64,000 nucleotides of DNA, taken from positions 372,001 to 436,000 of the forward strand of contig NZ_JAHLNO010000019.1 in NCBI RefSeq assembly GCF_018916875.1. The letters run 5' to 3'. A model generated the notes under the pieces. That model searched no databases, was not told the DNA's origin, and worked only from the letters and a program-made list of their open reading frames with translations. Position numbers and translations under genes: made by a program. This document shows positions 57,793 through 64,000 of the stretch, in pieces (position 1 is the first letter of the stretch; every line of letters starts with the position of its first letter). The stretch comes from Virgibacillus proomii. GTDB lineage: Bacteria > Bacillota > Bacilli > Bacillales > Amphibacillaceae.

Positions 57793-58095
57793 TGTTAAGT
57801 AAGTATTTTTGTAAATACACAAAAATAGAGTTTGAATACGATAATCTGTACCAAACGGACTAGTGAAAATGATCTTTAGGGAATGCTAACTTAAGAAGTA
57901 CTAGTACATCTAACAACCCACCGACCATAAACAACGATCATGTAAGCTAATAAAAATCTAAGAAAAAAGAAGATTAATCGTTAGAAGATAGAGAAAGGTA
58001 ACCTCGAATATAATAAGTGACTCGAAGTTAAAAATAGGAAACTTCTAAAAACCGTAACGCAAACGTTGATTGGTTTTCTTCATCCTTATGCTTGT

Positions 58096-58185
58096 ACTAT
58101 AGGAAAGTATAAAACTTTATGGTTTATAGTATAAGAAAAACTATAGCTTTCGCTAAAAACTTGGCGATAAGCCAAGTTTTTCTAA
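58096..58185 (+). repeat. RepB element copy 6
   Basis: ACTATAGGAAAGTATAAAAC to ACTTGGC-GATAA-GCCAAGT-TTTTTCTAA, preceded by CTTGT. It ends 70 bases before the next gene. Confidence 0.85.
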
Positions 58186-58255
58186 ACAAAGGCTAATAAT
58201 TGCAAGCCGTTCCGAATAAGCTAGTATGAGAATTATCAGGGGATGGGGGAGCACG

Positions 58256-58732
58256 ATGAACAAACGAGTCATTCTATTATTTGGGATTACTATGATTAGT
58301 ATTTTAGTGATATCAGCTTATCTTGTAGTAAAATCATCTCCCGAAAATCAAGCAGAGGAGGCTTGCGAAGAATTTTTTACGTATGAACAGCAGGGAGCTT
58401 TTTCGAAATCATGGGAGATGCTCCATCCCATTATTAAAGATAAATTTGCAAAAGATACCTATATACAAGATCGTTCAGAAGCAATTATGAATTATTTTGG
58501 TGTATTGTACTTCACCTATAGCTTTGGGGAGGTAAAAAAAATAAAGGATTGGGCTCCAACAACGGATGCCGAGCCGATACCAACTGTGTACCGAATTACA
58601 GTATCACAGCATTTTAATGGGAAATATGGAAATATTACAATCGTTCAAGATGTATATATGTCGGAGATAGAAGGAGCATGGACGGTTTTATGGGATTATA
58701 AAAATGTCGGTGAAAGCAGTCACGAGAAGTGA
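58256..58732 (+). CDS. Membrane-anchored protein with NTF2-like domain, function unknown
   Basis: A 158-residue protein starting at ATG 58256 (GGATGGGGGAG upstream); the frame from 58226 is longer but lacks a ribosome binding site. Residues 5-25 are a single hydrophobic anchor or uncleaved signal (VILLFGITMISILVISAYLV). The outside part (about 30-158) has the pattern of an NTF2-like fold: a helix AEEACEEFFTYEQQGAFSKS, then beta strands TVYRITVSQHFNGKYGNITI and GAWTVLWDY. Not recognised beyond this. It stands alone, without a clear partner gene. Confidence 0.7.
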   Translation: MNKRVILLFGITMISILVISAYLVVKSSPENQAEEACEEFFTYEQQGAFSKSWEMLHPIIKDKFAKDTYIQDRSEAIMNYFGVLYFTYSFGEVKKIKDWAPTTDAEPIPTVYRITVSQHFNGKYGNITIVQDVYMSEIEGAWTVLWDYKNVGESSHEK

Positions 58733-58944
58733 GTAAAAAATGGAAGTGGTGAAAAATTACAGGGCCTTTTTGTTGTCTAGTTTCTTCAACTTTAATATTA
58801 TTCCCCTATATTAAAGTATAGTCTTACATTCTTGTTACAAATATGTTGCAAGATGCGTTTTAAAATAATAATGCTTACTAGACTATAAATTTTAAATAAG
58901 ATGATAATAATTGGGAAAAAAGTAAAATAATACAAAAATAGTAT

Positions 58945-58971
58945 TTGACATAAAATAAGTAATACTATAGT
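58945..58971 (+). promoter_or_regulatory. Candidate promoter of the SAM riboswitch transcript
   Basis: TTGACA (58945-58950) and TATAGT (58966-58971) with a short 15-base spacer, about 25 bases before the riboswitch P1 stem. Confidence 0.4.
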
Positions 58972-58992
58972 AACAATAATTTAATATACAAT

Positions 58993-59150
58993 ACTTCTTA
59001 TTAAGAGAGGTGGAGGGAATTGGCCCAAAGAAACCTCGGCAACGGGAATGATACTATTCCTATGCCAAGTCCAACAAGCATTTTATGCTTGATAAATAAG
59101 AGGAGAACCCAATAAAATGGTATCTCTTCTTGAAATATACAAGGGGGGGT
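58993..59150 (+). promoter_or_regulatory. SAM-I (S-box) riboswitch
   Basis: Highly characteristic core: AGAGAGGTGGAGGGAATTGG, CCCAAAGAAACCTCGGCAAC, ATGCCAAGTCC and the closing AATAAGAGG, which pairs with CTTCTTATT to form P1. A downstream AAGAGGAGA / TCTCTTCTT pairing (59098-59132) could be the expression platform, though it lacks a clear T-run. SAM-I riboswitches switch off methionine/cysteine genes when SAM is high. No gene follows within 350 bases. Confidence 0.92.
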
Positions 59151-59335
59151 ATTTTGTTTTTATATGACAAGGAAAGCTAAAAATTTACACCGATCTAGAC
59201 TATAAAACAAGAAATAGTTTTCATACTATTTATTCCTTTCGTTATTTTTAGATTTAAATGATAACTAAATAAATGACAGCAAATACTTGTAACTTTAATT
59301 TTCAGATAATTAATGCGAATAATTTAGATTATGTT

Positions 59336-59383
59336 AAAAACGTAGCTTTTTTTAAAAAGTAGCATATAATATACTACGTTTTT
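59336..59383 (+). terminator. Terminator between S-box and opp-type operon
   Basis: AAAAACGTAG and CTACGTTTTT form a 10-bp stem around a 28-base AT-rich loop, ending in TTTTT. It would stop transcripts coming from the riboswitch. 59151-59335 has no credible frame (the longest is 13 codons). Confidence 0.65.
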
Positions 59384-59425
59384 AGATTATTTTAAAAATT
59401 CGAGTTTATTATGTTTGTTTTAAAG

Positions 59426-59453
59426 TTGACAGTTATTTTCAGAAATATATAGA
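59426..59453 (+). promoter_or_regulatory. Promoter of the peptide ABC operon with overlapping CodY box
   Basis: TTGACA (59426-59431), 16-base spacer, TATAGA (59448-59453). TATTTTCAGAAATAT (59434-59448) matches the CodY consensus AATTTTCWGAAAATT at 12 of 15 positions and fills the spacer, so CodY would block RNA polymerase when branched-chain amino acids are plentiful. Confidence 0.7.
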
Positions 59454-59512
59454 TCTAAAAACTCCGAAATAATAAAGAATATGCTTAACGCTACTAAAAA
59501 GGAGGGGTCAAC

Positions 59513-60538
59513 ATGAGCAATAACTTATTAGAAATCAAAAATTTAAAAACTTCTTTCAGAATTAAAGATCATTATTATGCTGCAGTGGACGATGTCTCTT
59601 TATCGGTAAATAAAAATGAGACGATGGCGATTGTTGGTGAGTCAGGTTCTGGAAAAAGCGCTTTAGCTTTCTCGATAATGAGATTACATAATCGAGCAAA
59701 GATAGAAGGAAATATTTACTTTAATGGCCAAGATATTGTTCCCTTACCGATTGCAAAATTAAATAAGCTTCGTGGTAATGACATGGCTATGATTTTTCAA
59801 GATCCTTTAACAGCATTAAATCCATTGATGACTGTTGGGGAACAAATAGGAGAAGCATTATTACTTCACAATAAGGAACTAACGAAGCAAGAGCGCCAAG
59901 ATCAGGTTATTCACTTACTAAAACAAGTTGGTATACCTAGACCAGAGTATACATGTGAACAATATCCCCATCAATTATCAGGTGGAATGCGGCAGCGGGT
60001 CATGATTGCAATTGCTATCTCAAATAAACCAAAATTACTAATTGCTGATGAACCTACAACAGCTTTAGACGTAACCATTCAAGCTCAAATATTACGTTTA
60101 ATCAATGATTTAAAAGACAAGATGGACACAGGTATCATTTTAATTACCCATGATTTAGGGGTTGTTGCAGAGATGGCAGATCGTGTAGCAGTAATGTATG
60201 CAGGGCAAGTTGTTGAAGTAGCAAATGTACAAACATTGTTTAAAAAACCTCTACATCCATATACTAGATCGTTGTTAAACTCTATACCAAATACAGACCA
60301 AGTAAACGATAAGCTTCATGTAATTCAAGGAATTGTACCTTCCTTACAAAATCTACCGCGTGAAGGGTGTCGGTTTGCTGCACGAATTCCGTGGGTAGAA
60401 AGAACAGCTCACGAATCGGATCCGAAATTGCGTGAAGTCGCTCCTGATCATTTTGTTCGCTGTACGTGTTATCAACACTTTTACTTCCCGGAGGAACGAT
60501 ACAAGGAGGTGTTTGGTAATGGCACTTTTAGAAGTTAA
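59513..60538 (+). CDS. Oligopeptide/dipeptide ABC transporter ATPase (DppD/OppD type)
   Basis: A 341-residue cytoplasmic ATPase. The Walker A is GESGSGKSA (about 43-51), the Q-loop [12 protein letters not shown], the signature LSGGMRQRV (about 157), the Walker [13 protein letters not shown], and the switch His in ILITHDLG. The C-terminal oligopeptide-transporter extension ([15 protein letters not shown] onward) is present. Its [12 protein letters not shown] and VRCTC retain the cysteines of the C-terminal iron-sulfur-like motif found in this family. The ribosome binding site is AAGGAGGGG. First gene of a D-F-B-C-A operon; the next gene overlaps it by 20 bases. Confidence 0.92.
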   Translation: MSNNLLEIKNLKTSFRIKDHYYAAVDDVSLSVNKNETMAIVGESGSGKSALAFSIMRLHNRAKIEGNIYFNGQDIVPLPIAKLNKLRGNDMAMIFQDPLTALNPLMTVGEQIGEALLLHNKELTKQERQDQVIHLLKQVGIPRPEYTCEQYPHQLSGGMRQRVMIAIAISNKPKLLIADEPTTALDVTIQAQILRLINDLKDKMDTGIILITHDLGVVAEMADRVAVMYAGQVVEVANVQTLFKKPLHPYTRSLLNSIPNTDQVNDKLHVIQGIVPSLQNLPREGCRFAARIPWVERTAHESDPKLREVAPDHFVRCTCYQHFYFPEERYKEVFGNGTFRS

Positions 60539-61451
60539 AGATTTAAAAGTTCATTTTCCAATTCGAGGAGGAATCTTAAATCGGAAAATTGACGAGATCA
60601 AGGCTGTAGACGGAGTTTCATTTTCTATTGAACAAGGAAAAACATATGGTCTTGTAGGTGAATCAGGATCAGGTAAAACAACAACGGGCCGAGCGATTAT
60701 TGGATTAAACCATGTCACGAGCGGAAATATACGATTTTCTGGTGTTGATTTAACGAACTTAAAATCAAACCGAAGAGATATTCGGAAAGAAATTCAGATG
60801 ATTTTTCAAGATCCTTACTCTTCATTAAATCCAAAAAAAAGTGTATTTGATATTGTTGCAGAACCGCTACGCAACTTTGAAAGATTATCAAAAGTGGAAG
60901 AAAGAAAACGAGTACAAGAATTGCTGGAACATGTTGGCTTAAGCCCTGAAAGTATTTTTAAATATCCACACCAATTTTCAGGTGGACAACGGCAACGAAT
61001 TGGAATTGCCCGAGCGATTGCATTAAAGCCAAAATTAATTATAGCAGATGAGCCAGTATCTGCTCTTGATGTATCGGTGCAAGCTCAAGTTCTAAATTTT
61101 CTAAAGGATATTCAAAAGGATTTAAATTTAACGTATCTATTCATTAGTCATGATTTAGGTATTGTAAAACATATGTGTGATGAAATCGGCATAATGTATA
61201 AAGGACGTTATGTAGAAGAAGGTTCTAGGGATGACATTTTTTATAATCCTCAACATATTTATACGAAGCGTCTCATTGCGGCTATTCCGGATATCGATCC
61301 TTTTAAGCGACAAAAACTACAAGAATGGCGAGATGAAGTAGAAAAAGAATATAAGAAACATTATGATGATTATTTTGATCATGAAGGCTTGGCTTACGGT
61401 TTACGGAGTATATCCAATACTCATTTAGTAGCTTTGCCGCAGAAAGGTTGA
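60519..61451 (+). CDS. Oligopeptide/dipeptide ABC transporter ATPase (DppF/OppF type)
   Basis: A 310-residue ATPase partnering the previous one. It shows Walker A GESGSGKTTTGRAI, Q-loop MIFQDPYSSLNPKKS, signature FSGGQRQRIGIARAIALKPK, Walker B LIIADEPVSALD and LFISHDLGIVKHMCD. The frame is open from 60432, but ACAAGGAGGTG at 60502-60512 sets the start at ATG 60519, inside the end of the upstream gene. The C-terminal 50 residues (DIDPFKRQKLQEWRDEVEKE onward) differ from the usual short OppF tail and are rich in charged and tyrosine residues. Confidence 0.92.
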   Translation: MALLEVKDLKVHFPIRGGILNRKIDEIKAVDGVSFSIEQGKTYGLVGESGSGKTTTGRAIIGLNHVTSGNIRFSGVDLTNLKSNRRDIRKEIQMIFQDPYSSLNPKKSVFDIVAEPLRNFERLSKVEERKRVQELLEHVGLSPESIFKYPHQFSGGQRQRIGIARAIALKPKLIIADEPVSALDVSVQAQVLNFLKDIQKDLNLTYLFISHDLGIVKHMCDEIGIMYKGRYVEEGSRDDIFYNPQHIYTKRLIAAIPDIDPFKRQKLQEWRDEVEKEYKKHYDDYFDHEGLAYGLRSISNTHLVALPQKG

Positions 61452-61455
61452 TAAC

Positions 61456-62418
61456 ATGTGGAAATTTATTGTTAGACGACTATTGATTACGATGCCGCAA
61501 ATCATTTTGTTAAGTGTATTAGTCTTTATTATGGCACAAATGATGCCTGGAGATGCATTATCAGGTTTAATAGATCCGAATATCGATCCAGCTGCTATGG
61601 AAGAGCAACGGGAAAAATTAGGACTTAATGATCCTTGGTATGAGCAATATGCTGATTGGATTACCGCAGCCTTGCAAGGAGATTTAGGGCAATCTTTTCG
61701 CTTTAAAATGCCGGTCGAAGAATTAATTAGTCAGCGACTTGTTAATACATTTTGGCTTTCTTTAGTAACGTTAATATTTACTTATATTATAGCTATTCCT
61801 CTTGGTATTATAAGCGGTCGTTATAATGATACTTTACGTGATCAATTAATCTCTGGATATACGTATATTGGGTTTGCAACACCGTTATTTATTTTTGCGC
61901 TTGTAATGCTGTGGCTATTTGGGTATACACTTGGTTGGTTTCCTACAGGAGGAAGCGTTGAGCCAGGGTTAGATCCCGGGTCATTTGCTTACATCATGAG
62001 TAAGTTTAATCATCTATTATTGCCTGCAATTTCTATGGCATTAATTACAACTGTAAATACAGTGCAGTATTTGCGAAGTGAAATTATTGACACGAAACAA
62101 AAAGACTTCATCATCACAGCTCGAGCTAAAGGTGCTCCGGAGTCACGTGTTTATAATAAGCATATTTTGCGAAACTCTTTACTGCCGATAGCCGCTTATT
62201 TTGGCTTTGAAATTACTGGCTTAATTGGCGGAACTGTTTTTATTGAGACTATTTATAGTTATCCCGGAATGGGACTATTATTTATGGAATCTGTCTTACA
62301 ACGCGATTATAGTGTCGTAACATCTGTTGTCTTATTATTCGGAATTGCTTCTGTTTTGGGTGCGCTTTTATCAGATATTATTTTAAGTTTAGTGGATCCT
62401 AGGATACGAATTAAGTAA
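61456..62418 (+). CDS. Oligopeptide/dipeptide ABC transporter permease (DppB/OppB type)
   Basis: A 320-residue membrane protein with about six segments. The N-terminal FIVRRLLITMPQIILLSVLV, the large extracellular loop with LNDPWYEQYADWITAALQGD, and the EAA-like loop ARAKGAPESRVYNKHILRNS (about 213-232) mark it as an OppB-type permease. It starts four bases after the F gene. It forms the channel with the next permease. Confidence 0.92.
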   Translation: MWKFIVRRLLITMPQIILLSVLVFIMAQMMPGDALSGLIDPNIDPAAMEEQREKLGLNDPWYEQYADWITAALQGDLGQSFRFKMPVEELISQRLVNTFWLSLVTLIFTYIIAIPLGIISGRYNDTLRDQLISGYTYIGFATPLFIFALVMLWLFGYTLGWFPTGGSVEPGLDPGSFAYIMSKFNHLLLPAISMALITTVNTVQYLRSEIIDTKQKDFIITARAKGAPESRVYNKHILRNSLLPIAAYFGFEITGLIGGTVFIETIYSYPGMGLLFMESVLQRDYSVVTSVVLLFGIASVLGALLSDIILSLVDPRIRIK

Positions 62419-62454
62419 ATTTTATTCGGTTAACTAACATGGAGGTGATACAGA

Positions 62455-63357
62455 TTGGAACATACAAACATCAACGTTATTGATATAGATACAGAAAAAG
62501 CTCCTTCGATGACAAGCATTATTTGGAGAGAAATTGTTCGGGATAAAATTGCACTTCTTTCATTAATATTTCTTGTAATTATTACAGCATTTGTCTATGG
62601 TATTTCTTTATTTTTAAACCAAGAGGAAATTGTTAAAGTTGATTTATTTGCCATTAACCAACCCCCGTCTTCTGAATTTTGGCTGGGAACTGATTATGGT
62701 GGACGGGATATATTTGGGCAGCTCATTATCGGAACACGCAACTCATTATCAATTGGTATATTAGTAACATTGATGACAGGGATTATTGGCGTTGTTTATG
62801 GATTGGTTTCTGGTTATTATGGTGGAACAATCGACAATATGATGATGCGAATTGTCGATTTCTTCTTGATCTTACCCTTTTTAATGATTGTTATTGTATT
62901 TGTAGCAATTGTGCCCAAGTATAGCATATGGTCATTTTCTTTAATTATGACAGCTTTTCTATGGATGGGAATAACACGTATAATTCGCTCAAAGGCATTG
63001 CAAGAAAGAGAGTTGGACTATGCCCAGGCTTCAAAAACATTAGGTACACCAGATTGGAAGATTATGTTTACGCAAGTACTACCAAATTTGAGTTCGATCA
63101 TCATTGTAACGATGACGTTAAACTTAGCTGCTAATATTGGTCTGGAATCCGGTCTTTCCTTTTTAGGTTTCGGATTTCCTGAATCAACTCCAAGTCTAGG
63201 AACCTTGTTAGGATATGCGCGAAATCCGCAAACATTAGAGCTTAGATGGTGGATTTGGCTGCCGGCTGCGGTAATGGTTTTCCTATTGATGTTAGCTGTT
63301 CGAAATGTTGGAGAAGCTTTAAAGCGTGCAACTGATGCCCGACAACGTAGGGGCTGA
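62455..63357 (+). CDS. Oligopeptide/dipeptide ABC transporter permease (DppC/OppC type)
   Basis: A 300-residue membrane protein with an N-terminal OppC_N segment, then NQPPSSEFWLGTDYGGRDIF (the LGTDxxGRD motif of OppC permeases, about 63-82), and about six membrane segments. The EAA loop is YAQASKTLGTPDWKIMFTQV and the family motif ESGLSFLGFGFPES lies near residue 234. The start is TTG 62455, six bases after GGAGGTGAT. Confidence 0.92.
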   Translation: MEHTNINVIDIDTEKAPSMTSIIWREIVRDKIALLSLIFLVIITAFVYGISLFLNQEEIVKVDLFAINQPPSSEFWLGTDYGGRDIFGQLIIGTRNSLSIGILVTLMTGIIGVVYGLVSGYYGGTIDNMMMRIVDFFLILPFLMIVIVFVAIVPKYSIWSFSLIMTAFLWMGITRIIRSKALQERELDYAQASKTLGTPDWKIMFTQVLPNLSSIIIVTMTLNLAANIGLESGLSFLGFGFPESTPSLGTLLGYARNPQTLELRWWIWLPAAVMVFLLMLAVRNVGEALKRATDARQRRG

Positions 63358-63382
63358 TAAATAAACTCGTAATTTTTTTAAC

Positions 63383-63438
63383 TACTTACATCATAGGATG
63401 ATGTTAAGTATAGATTACGTCAACATGACGTGAATTAA
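63383..63438 (+). other. Intercistronic hairpins between permease and binding-protein genes
   Basis: TACTTACATCAT / ATGATGTTAAGTA (63383-63410) and ACGTCA-ACA-TGACGT (63417-63431) lie in the 100-base gap before the binding-protein gene. Such hairpins often allow higher expression of the binding protein than of the permeases. Confidence 0.5.
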
Positions 63439-63456
63439 AAAAGGGAGGTTTATTTT

Positions 63457-64000
63457 ATGATAAAAAGAAATTGGCGCTTCATGCTATATGCATGTATGCT
63501 AGGATTGCTGCTTGCTTTAGTAGCATGTAGTGGAGATGATAAAAGCAAGTCAGATAAGTCTGGTGATAAGAAGGCAGCAAAAAACAGTGAACAAGTATTT
63601 TCGATTGAGGATTTTAATGTGGAGAAGAAAAATGAAGGCGAAGCGATAGACGGAGGTCATTTTAAATACGGTATCGTTACGGATACGGCTTTTGAGGGGT
63701 TATTAAACTTTAATTTTTATTCAGGTGAACATGATGATGAAATTATAAAATGGTTTGATGAGTCGTTATTAGCTGCTGATAAAAATCATAATTTAACACA
63801 AGATGGAGCTGCAACATTTGAAGTAGACGACAGTGGAAAAGTGTTTACGTTTAAGATTCGAGATAATGTGAATTGGCATGATGGGAAACCGGTAACTGCA
63901 GAAGATTGGGCCTTTGCCTATGAAGTTATTGGAGATCCCGATTATACGGGTGTTCGCTATGGCGAAGATTTTACCATTATTGAAGGAATGGAAGAGTATC
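63457..64000 (+). CDS. Oligopeptide ABC transporter substrate-binding lipoprotein (N-terminal part)
   Basis: The frame from ATG 63457 (AAGGGAGG upstream) runs off the window after 181 codons. The signal peptide ends in the lipobox ALVAC with Cys24, followed by a Lys/Ser/Asp-rich linker. The body begins GGHFKYGIVTDTAFEGLLNF and contains FTFKIRDNVNWHDGKPVTAE (about 130-149), the signature region of family 5 peptide/nickel-binding proteins. It is the fifth gene of the D-F-B-C-A operon and should determine which peptides are imported. Confidence 0.9.
   Translation, partial: MIKRNWRFMLYACMLGLLLALVACSGDDKSKSDKSGDKKAAKNSEQVFSIEDFNVEKKNEGEAIDGGHFKYGIVTDTAFEGLLNFNFYSGEHDDEIIKWFDESLLAADKNHNLTQDGAATFEVDDSGKVFTFKIRDNVNWHDGKPVTAEDWAFAYEVIGDPDYTGVRYGEDFTIIEGMEEY

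Overview
The window looks like a chromosomal segment of a low-GC Gram-positive bacterium of the family Bacillaceae, most like the Oceanobacillus/Virgibacillus group. The grounds are AT-rich codons, strong AGGAGG-type ribosome binding sites, many GTG/TTG starts, T-box and S-box leaders, CcpA/CodY-like sites, PRD-type PTS regulators and a B. subtilis-like manP-manA pair. No similarity search was run. All calls come from reading the sequence and from knowledge of the families.

Layout. 1-8 kb: end of a GH4 6-phospho-beta-glucosidase, a chimeric pseudogene (ComEC-like fragment joined to a TnpB fragment), succinate-semialdehyde dehydrogenase, then a cellobiose/lichenan-type PTS operon (IIB, IIC, IIA, GH1 6-phospho-beta-glucosidase). 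8-16 kb: two LicR/ManR-type PRD regulators, the mannose PTS gene manP and manA. 15.9-16.6 kb: a short type I-C-like CRISPR array with leader but no cas genes. 16.8-18.3 kb: a VOC protein and an IS3 transposase remnant. 18.4-23.7 kb: a second PTS operon (IIA, IIB, IIC, HAD phosphatase, DUF4127 protein, RpiR regulator). 24-26.4 kb: a decayed cation/proton antiporter and an aldo/keto reductase. 27.2-38.9 kb: branched-chain amino acid synthesis, with ilvD alone and then a T-box-controlled ilvB-ilvH-ilvC-leuA-leuB-leuC-leuD-ilvA operon. 39-42.5 kb: 60-bp tandem arrays flanking a YitT protein and a CoxG-like protein. 42.9-54.2 kb: galE, an AraC regulator and an operon with a sugar ABC transporter, GH112 phosphorylase, small membrane protein, ROK kinase and galT. 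This forms a phosphorolytic beta-1,3-galactoside (galacto-N-biose-like) pathway. 56-58.7 kb: a secreted lipase/esterase and a small anchored protein. 59-64 kb: an SAM riboswitch with no gene directly attached, then a CodY-box-preceded oligopeptide ABC transporter (D, F, B, C, A) that runs off the end.

The most unusual material lies between the genes. RepA (about 150-190 bp) has two hairpins with compensatory changes between copies, is bounded by TTTAT, and once forms a tandem chain through shared TTTAT ends. RepB (about 90 bp) also has two hairpins and ends in a terminator-like stem. All nine good RepA copies and all six RepB copies point the same way. This fits non-autonomous elements moved as single-stranded DNA by an IS200/IS605-type transposase, though that is inference. 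RepC (about 450 bp) is a MITE-like repeat with inverted ends and occurs in both orientations. Some RepA copies carry a 60-bp tandem array between their two hairpins.
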